Of a DNA stretch of 28,668 nucleotides, positions 24,694-28,668 are shown in pieces. This stretch comes from JACKNG01 sp040904625. GTDB lineage: Bacteria > Pseudomonadota > Gammaproteobacteria > Ga0077536. The position numbers were made by a program, and so were the translations under genes. The stretch covers positions 1 to 28,668 of the forward strand of contig JBBDTC010000185.1 of NCBI GenBank assembly GCA_040904625.1. The letters are read 5' to 3'. The notes under the pieces were generated by a model. That model searched no databases and was not told the DNA's origin. It saw only the letters and a program-made list of their open reading frames with translations. Position 1 is the stretch's first letter. Each line of letters opens with the position of its first letter.

Positions 24694-25899
24694 ATGGATA
24701 CTCCGCACCTCGACCTCTCCGATGGTCAGACTTTCGCCCACGGTTTTCCGCACGAGTTCTTCACCTGGTTGCGCGCCCATGAACCGCTGTACTGGCATGC
24801 CCCGACGCCGGTGACCCCCGACGGCGAAGGTTTCTGGGTCGTCAGCCGTTACGCGGATGTCAATGCCGTCATCATGGACCCGACCGCGTATTCGTCCGAC
24901 AAGGGCGGTATGCGCAGCGCCGGGGGGACCACGATCAAGGATGAATTGTCCGCCGGCAAAGTGCTGAACCAGACCGACGACCCCTTGCACCGCCGGCTGC
25001 GCGCGATCGTCAACGAAGGCTTTACCATCAAAGCCATCGCCGCACTCGAAGCCGAACTGCGGCGCCGCACGCGAGAGCTGCTCACTCGGCTACGACCCGG
25101 CGACCACATCGATTTCGCACTGCGAATCGCCCGCGAGATCCCGACCCAGGCCATTTGTATCGTGCTCGGTGTGCCGGAAGACGATCGGCTCATGCTCGCC
25201 GACTGGATCGATCGCGGCATCGAAGCGCCCTCCGACGCCGTCATCGCCGAGGAGTACGTGCGCAAGGTGCGCCGCTATGCCCAGGGGCTGATCGACGAGA
25301 AGCGCGAGCGGCCGTGCAATGACATCTTCTCGACCATCGTCCATGCGCGCTTCGAAGCCGATGGCTCGACGCTGTCCGATCACGAGCTGCGTTCGTTCTT
25401 CGGCCTGCTGTTCCCGGCCGGCGCCGAGACCACCACGCGCTCGATCAGCGGCGGCCTGCTGGCGCTGATCGAGCGGCCAGCCGCCTGGCTGCGGCTGCGC
25501 GAAAATCCCGCGCTGCTGAAAACGACAGTCGAAGAAATCGTCCGCTGGACCACGCCGTCGTGTTACAAGCGCCGCACGGCGACGCGCGATATCCCCCATT
25601 CGGGAAAGCTCATTCGTGAAGGCGACAAGGTGACGTTCTGGGAAATGTCGGCCAATCGCGATGAGCGTGTGTTCCCGCGCCCCTTCGAATTCGACATCGC
25701 GAGAACGCCGAACCGACATCTCGGCTTCGGCGGTGGAGTCCATTTCTGCCTGGGTTCCTCCCTGGCTCGCCTCGAACTCCGTGTCGTGTTCGAGGAATTA
25801 TTGCGCTCCCGGCTGGATTTCGAACTCGACGGCGCGCCGCAGTGGATGCCCAATAATCGCCTGGTCGGATTGAAGTCCTTGCCGTTGCTGGTGCGCTGA
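24694..25899 (+). CDS. Cytochrome P450
   Basis: The 401-aa protein is a soluble bacterial P450. It has the C-helix WxxxR-like DDPLHRRLRAIVNEGF, the I-helix oxygen-binding LLFPAGAETTTRS, the K-helix ExxR in EEIVRW, and FPRPFEFDIARTPNRHLGFG. The heme-binding loop is FGGGVHFCLGSSLARLE with the Cys thiolate ligand. The overall pattern (SANRDERVF, FDIARTPNRH) is close to the CYP125/CYP142-like steroid and terpene group. This is an impression, not a subfamily assignment. No ferredoxin or reductase gene is in the window. Start is the ATG at 24694; no good ribosome-binding site. The REP-like region begins directly after its TGA. Confidence 0.95.
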   Translation: MDTPHLDLSDGQTFAHGFPHEFFTWLRAHEPLYWHAPTPVTPDGEGFWVVSRYADVNAVIMDPTAYSSDKGGMRSAGGTTIKDELSAGKVLNQTDDPLHRRLRAIVNEGFTIKAIAALEAELRRRTRELLTRLRPGDHIDFALRIAREIPTQAICIVLGVPEDDRLMLADWIDRGIEAPSDAVIAEEYVRKVRRYAQGLIDEKRERPCNDIFSTIVHARFEADGSTLSDHELRSFFGLLFPAGAETTTRSISGGLLALIERPAAWLRLRENPALLKTTVEEIVRWTTPSCYKRRTATRDIPHSGKLIREGDKVTFWEMSANRDERVFPRPFEFDIARTPNRHLGFGGGVHFCLGSSLARLELRVVFEELLRSRLDFELDGAPQWMPNNRLVGLKSLPLLVR

Positions 25900-25913
25900 A
25901 TTCCGGGGACAGA

Positions 25914-26275
25914 CCACCCCGCGTTCTGTCTGCAAACCTGGATAATCTGGCCGATGGCGTGTTCGAAGGCGGCGAAGGAGTTCGGGGGACAGTTTACTTA
26001 TCTCCGGGAGTTCGGGGGACAGTTTACTTATCTCGCGCCCATCGCCGTCGAGCGCCTGCAGGTACGTTCGTGCGAGATAAGTAAACTGTCCCCCGAACTC
26101 CTCCCGCGCCGCGTTGGCCTTGACGATGGCCGCGACCACCGCGCGGCTCTGGTTGCGCAGCTCCGTGCCGAGCGTGTACTTGTAGTAGCGGCTGAAGCCC
26201 GCCATCACCCGCTCGAAATGCACCGCCACGTCGAGGCCTGCTTGTAGAGATGGGCAGGTGCTCGTAGCGGACCAT
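25914..26275 (-). pseudogene. avd: Broken avd gene (diversity-generating retroelement accessory protein)
   Basis: Read on the minus strand from the ATG at 26275, the product begins MVRYEHLPI. After an apparent 2-base insertion near 26247 it continues YKQA. After a 1-base deletion near 26237 it continues DVAVHFERVMAGFSRYYKY and TLGTELRNQSRAVVAAIVKA, ending NAAREE at 26101. A third frame at 25979-25914 gives FAAFEHAIGQIIQVCRQNAGW. These are the N- and C-terminal parts of the Avd four-helix-bundle family, which in intact elements is about 115-125 residues long, forms a pentamer and binds the reverse transcriptase. The middle is replaced by three 28-bp REP-like repeats, and the 3' end merges into another GGGGACAG sequence. 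No reverse transcriptase or template repeat is seen nearby. The assignment rests on recognised motifs and not on a search. Confidence 0.72.
25977..26101. repeat. REP-like repeat cluster: two direct copies and one inverted
   Basis: A 28-bp unit (GGAGTTCGGGGGACAGTTTA then CTTATCTC) occurs at 25977-26004 and 26007-26034 directly, and inverted at 26074-26101. The second and third copies extend to a perfect 30-bp inverted repeat (26007-26036 and 26072-26101) around a 35-base loop. The unit resembles GGGGACAG-TTACTTAT repeats found next to REP-associated tyrosine transposases. It sits inside the avd remnant. A shorter relative, CCGGGGACAGACCAC, lies just after the P450 stop codon (25902-25916). Confidence 0.85.
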
Positions 26276-26313
26276 CGCCTGCCGCTGCCCGCGCGCTCAG
26301 CGTGCGCGATGCA

Positions 26314-26329
26314 GGGGGAAGACTCCCCC
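26314..26329. other. GC-rich hairpin between the PEP-CTERM gene and the avd remnant
   Basis: GGGGGA-AGAC-TCCCCC is a perfect 6-bp stem with a 4-base loop, 30 bp downstream of the PEP-CTERM gene's stop codon. It lacks a T-tract. Intact diversity-generating retroelements often carry a short GC-rich hairpin just after the variable repeat, which is why it is noted. It may equally be a weak terminator. Confidence 0.4.
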
Positions 26330-26358
26330 GGCACCCCCTCGAGCAAGCGCCGAATGAC

Positions 26359-27141
26359 TCAAAGCGCCGAAGCGCCAGGCCGCCGCTTGCCACGCCGTAC
26401 GCCGGCGAGCGCGAGAAGACCAGCGCCGAGCATCACCACCGTGCCCGGCTCCGGCACCGACGCGGCGGCCTCGACATCGCCGGAGCGCACAGCCCACACG
26501 AAGTGAGTGCCGAAGGCCATGTCGTCGGGGTTCAAGTCACCCTTGTCGAAGCTGAAGGTCCAGGCGCTGCCGGAGGACGACTCGACGCCGGACCAGTAGC
26601 CGCTGGAATGGAGATTCGAGAACGGGCCGGTGTTGGCAAGGCCCCAGCCCGGTTGCTCCACGCATGAGCCTGGGTCCGCATCATTCGGCGTGCAAAAACC
26701 CAGATTGCCCAGGTTGCCGTAGTACATCCAGCCCATCTCCGAGACGATGGCGCCGGCCACGGTCTGCCAGCCCACGCCGGTCGCACCGTAGCCGAAATCC
26801 GTCGTGCCGTTGTTGCTGAAGCTGGTATCGAAGCTCGCGCCGCCGCTGACGGGGCTAAAGGTCGGCAGCCGCCAGTCGCTGAAGCCGAGATGGCTGGCGG
26901 CGTTCATGCCCCCTATCCAGTCGTTGGCGGTGTGCCAGTTCATCAAGCCGAGTGAATCGATGCCGCCGACGCCGAAGGTATTCGACGCCGCCAGGTTGGC
27001 ATCGGCCAGCCAGGTGATGTCGAGCACCGTGTCGTAGTAAGCCTGGCCGGCGAACCGGCTCATGAGCGTCGCCTGCGCCGTGAGCGGCAGGCTCACGAGT
27101 GCCGCCAGCAGTAGTGTGTGCGAAAGCCGTGTCCCCATCAT
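26359..27141 (-). CDS. DUF1566-like PEP-CTERM sorting-domain protein
   Basis: The 260-aa product starts with a signal peptide (MMGTRLSHTLLLAALVSLPL, cleaved near TAQA). A DUF1566/Lcl-like domain of C-type-lectin style follows, with YDTVLDITWLADANLA, MNWHTANDWIGGMN, GFSDWRLPTF, SSGYWSGVESSSGSAWTFSF and HFVWAVRSGD. It ends with the PEP-CTERM signal: VPEPG, a hydrophobic stretch (TVVMLGAGLLALAGV) and a basic tail RRGKRRPG. Such proteins are exported, processed by an exosortase and placed at the surface or in the exopolysaccharide matrix. A GGAG-containing leader is close to the ATG. It has a candidate sigma-54 promoter upstream. No exosortase gene is in the window. The binding partner or role is unknown. 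Confidence 0.9.
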   Translation of the reverse strand: MMGTRLSHTLLLAALVSLPLTAQATLMSRFAGQAYYDTVLDITWLADANLAASNTFGVGGIDSLGLMNWHTANDWIGGMNAASHLGFSDWRLPTFSPVSGGASFDTSFSNNGTTDFGYGATGVGWQTVAGAIVSEMGWMYYGNLGNLGFCTPNDADPGSCVEQPGWGLANTGPFSNLHSSGYWSGVESSSGSAWTFSFDKGDLNPDDMAFGTHFVWAVRSGDVEAAASVPEPGTVVMLGAGLLALAGVRRGKRRPGASAL

Positions 27142-27257
27142 TCCATCTCCCCGAATTGGTTGCCGCGTCGGGCGCGTTCTTCATGCGCCAATGCTGCGGT
27201 TCCGTTGCGGGGGGCATGCGCTAGGCGGCTCACCCGGCTTCGGCCTGCTGATGGAAA

Positions 27258-27274
27258 CGCAAGAATAAGACCAA
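27258..27274 (-). promoter_or_regulatory. Candidate sigma-54 promoter of the PEP-CTERM gene
   Basis: Minus-strand TTGGTCTTATTCTTGCG has the exact GG-N10-GC spacing and the TGG...TTGC flanks of a -24/-12 element, about 117 bp before the start codon. The middle of the -24 box (CACG in the consensus) is not matched. RpoN dependence of PEP-CTERM genes with a PrsK/PrsR two-component system is known from Zoogloea-type bacteria, so the position makes sense. Confidence 0.45.
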
Positions 27275-27441
27275 CCCCCTCCTCCTTTTGACCTGGAGCC
27301 CAACTCCTTGTTTGCAGGAGCCTTTCTCCCACACCGTTCGCAGCACGAGCCCTCCGAGCAGGCGCCCCGAAACCTCTCTCGCAATGCCTTATTCGCTCGT
27401 ATCCGACTGACAATACGAGGGTTTTCTCCCAAGATGGAGCG

Positions 27442-27458
27442 TGTCAGGATTTTTTACA
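27442..27458. promoter_or_regulatory. TGTCA-N7-TTACA motif, copy 1
   Basis: TGTCAGGATTTTTTACA lies about 170 bp upstream of the candidate -24 box. Its half sites are nearly inverted (TGTCA against TGTAA on the other strand), like an activator site. The distance suits an enhancer site for a sigma-54 activator. Confidence 0.45.
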
Positions 27459-27651
27459 GGCGTCCACCGACCGCCGCGCCGCCGCCTGGGGGGGAGTACG
27501 GCCAGCGCCCACGAAAACCCAGGAAAAACTTCCGTCCTTCCAGCAACTTACGCGACCACCAACCGGCCGCAGAGGCACCGGCAGAAGCCGCCTTCGAGTC
27601 GCGTCGGGCACAGCGCCAACCGCTATTTCCCGGATAAACCCCCGTCGCTGG

Positions 27652-27668
27652 TGTCAATAAAGTTTACA
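27652..27668. promoter_or_regulatory. TGTCA-N7-TTACA motif, copy 2
   Basis: TGTCAATAAAGTTTACA has the same half sites and spacing as the copy at 27442 but a different centre. It lies about 210 bp further from the PEP-CTERM gene and about 175 bp before the antitoxin gene, so it could serve either. Confidence 0.4.
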
Positions 27669-27824
27669 GCCGGCTGCAGAATATCTGCGGACAAGGGGCG
27701 TCCGGAGATGGAATCCGGAGACCCACACATCACTGTTGGCACAGGCCCTGAGCGACGACATCGGATTTGCAAGCAGGCCTTGATCCAGCGGCCCGACAGG
27801 CTTCTAGCTTGCCAGGACAGGTTT

Positions 27825-27845
27825 ATAAGGCTAATTTGGCCTTAT
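27825..27845. promoter_or_regulatory. Inverted repeat overlapping the antitoxin start codon (candidate operator)
   Basis: ATAAGGC-TAATTTG-GCCTTAT is a perfect 7-bp inverted repeat whose right arm includes the first two bases of the ATG at 27844. Type II antitoxins usually repress their own operon by binding such palindromes. No ribosome-binding site is visible before this ATG, so the message may be leaderless. Confidence 0.55.
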
Positions 27846-28131
27846 GCAAAAGGCCACCATATCCGAACTCAAGAACCACTTGAGCGCTTTCCTGAAAAAA
27901 GTCCGCGCAGGGCACAGTGTCATCGTCTATGACCGTGACCAACCCATCGCGCGCATCGAGCGTATCGAAGCGCTCGAGCGTGACGATGAACTGGCCACAC
28001 GCCTCGAACGCGCAGGACTGTTGCGTCGCGCGCGCACGCCGCTGCCGCTCAGCATGTTGAAGGCCGAGGCGCCCCGTGCAGAACTCAGCCTGGTCGAAGC
28101 GCTGCTCGAGGAACGGCGCGACGGTCGATGA
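27844..28131 (+). CDS. Phd/YefM-type antitoxin
   Basis: The 95-aa protein has the Phd/YefM N-terminal fold: ISELKNHLSAFLKKVRAGHSV then IVYDRDQPIARIERI, which binds DNA as a dimer. The C-terminal part (ERAGLLRRARTPLPLSMLKA, then EALLEERRDGR) is the flexible segment that wraps the toxin. Its last codons overlap the toxin start by 4 bp (ATGA), the usual arrangement of toxin-antitoxin operons. It neutralises the PIN-domain RNase encoded next. Pairing of a Phd-type antitoxin with a VapC-type toxin is common. Confidence 0.92.
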   Translation: MQKATISELKNHLSAFLKKVRAGHSVIVYDRDQPIARIERIEALERDDELATRLERAGLLRRARTPLPLSMLKAEAPRAELSLVEALLEERRDGR

Positions 28132-28556
28132 AGTTCTGGGATACGTCCGCCATCGTGCCGCTCCTCGCCGACGAACCCGGACGCCTGTCATTATTGGCGA
28201 GCGTCGAAGCCGATCCCGTGATGTTCGTTTGGTGGGGCACACCCGTCGAGTGCATGTCCGCAGTTGCCCGTCGTGAACGCGAAGGCACCATGTCAATCGT
28301 CGCGGCGACGAGCGCGGCGGAACGCTTGCGTAAGCTCAGTCATGCGTGGCACGAAGTCTTGCCGGGCGAGCAATTGCGCGGTCTTGCACAGCGCCTGCTG
28401 CGCGTGCATCCGCTGCGCGCTGCGGACAGCCTGCAACTTGCTGCCGCCATCCTCGCAGCCGAGCATGATCCGGCGCGTCTGGTATTCGTTTGTTTGGACA
28501 CTCGCCTGGCACAAGCAGCGAGCCGCGAAGGATTCGACGTCCGCGGGGCCGAATAG
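28128..28556 (+). CDS. PIN-domain toxin (VapC-type RNase)
   Basis: The 142-aa protein has the four acidic positions of PIN nucleases: Asp5 in KFWDTSAIVPLL, the Glu in PVECMSAVARRE (about residue 43), the Asp in LRAADSLQLAAAI (about 97) and the Asp in FVCLDTRLAQAA (about 122). Mg-dependent VapC toxins cleave specific RNAs, often initiator tRNA or the sarcin-ricin loop. The length is typical and no key residue is missing, so the toxin should be active. Translation is coupled to the antitoxin through the 4-bp overlap. Repeat copy E begins 24 bp after its stop codon. Confidence 0.92.
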   Translation: MKFWDTSAIVPLLADEPGRLSLLASVEADPVMFVWWGTPVECMSAVARREREGTMSIVAATSAAERLRKLSHAWHEVLPGEQLRGLAQRLLRVHPLRAADSLQLAAAILAAEHDPARLVFVCLDTRLAQAASREGFDVRGAE

Positions 28557-28580
28557 GCCGATGGTGGAACACCGATCTAA

Positions 28581-28668
28581 GGGCCCGCCGCAAAATAACC
28601 GAACGATCTGGATCGCCGATCCATCCCGTCTGGCAGCGTTGCTCGTCAGTTGAATAGAACCACTATTC
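28581..28668 (+). repeat. Dispersed inverted-repeat element, copy E (cut by window end)
   Basis: It begins GGGCCCGCCGCAAAATAACC and continues with GATCCATCCCGTCTGG, GTTGCTCGTCAGTTGAATAG and AACCACTATTC in the same orientation as copies A and B. The right half lies beyond the window. Confidence 0.85.

Larger units (their letters stand above)
27142..27843. other. 700-bp stretch without a convincing gene
   Basis: Between the PEP-CTERM gene and the antitoxin gene I see no open frame with family similarity, RNA gene or transposon end. It holds the candidate promoter and the two TGTCA-N7-TTACA motifs listed separately. Its base composition is more mixed than that of the genes, with T-rich and A-rich runs near 27450 and 27510-27530. 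It could be regulatory sequence plus the remains of lost genes. Confidence 0.6.

Noticed and set aside
25977..26101. CRISPR array
   Set aside because: Only three repeats, one of them inverted, with 2-bp and 39-bp separations, no regular spacers and no cas genes.
26470..26620. Active variable repeat at the end of the DUF1566-like gene
   Set aside because: No template copy is present in the window, the PEP-CTERM signal follows the domain, and avd is broken.

Overview
The window is a GC-rich chromosomal segment from a gammaproteobacterium. It is probably a draft or metagenome-derived contig, because it carries two N-filled scaffold gaps (5926-6025 and 10205-10214). The main evidence for the lineage is one 16-kb run of minus-strand genes, read right to left: dnaX - ybaB - recR - orn - nnr - tsaE - amidase - mutL - miaA - hfq - hflX - hflK - hflC - DUF2065 - hisZ - purA - pdxH. 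It joins two classic gammaproteobacterial clusters, dnaX-ybaB-recR and the orn/nnr/tsaE/ami/mutL/miaA/hfq/hflXKC/purA superoperon. I cannot place the organism below class level.

Layout. Bases 1-1960 (+) hold the 3' part of a lytic transglycosylase and a dodecin. Bases 1991-18617 (-) are the housekeeping block for DNA replication and repair, RNA turnover, tRNA modification, metabolite repair, cell separation, membrane-protease control, and purine, histidine and PLP synthesis. The SRP RNA gene (about 18740-18843, -) lies upstream of dnaX. Bases 18906-25899 form a metabolic region with an Lrp/AsnC regulator, a D-threonine-aldolase-like PLP enzyme, an SMP-30 lactonase-like protein, glutaminase, a carboxymuconolactone-decarboxylase-like protein, a 3-hydroxyisobutyrate-dehydrogenase-like enzyme and a cytochrome P450.

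From 25900 to the end the region is accessory. It contains a broken avd gene (the accessory gene of diversity-generating retroelements) disrupted by REP-like palindromic repeats. Next come a DUF1566-like PEP-CTERM surface protein with a candidate sigma-54 promoter and two copies of a TGTCA-N7-TTACA motif, a gene-poor 700-bp stretch, and a Phd/PIN toxin-antitoxin pair.

Two things stand out. First, a dispersed element of about 155 bp with imperfect terminal inverted repeats occurs five times (8814, 18668, 20723, 23445, 28581), always between genes. One copy abuts the stop codon of one gene, another lies 4 bp from a start codon, and another separates miaA from hfq. Second, the order PEP-CTERM/DUF1566 gene, GC-rich hairpin, avd remnant on one strand resembles a decayed diversity-generating retroelement. 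No reverse transcriptase or template repeat is visible in the window.
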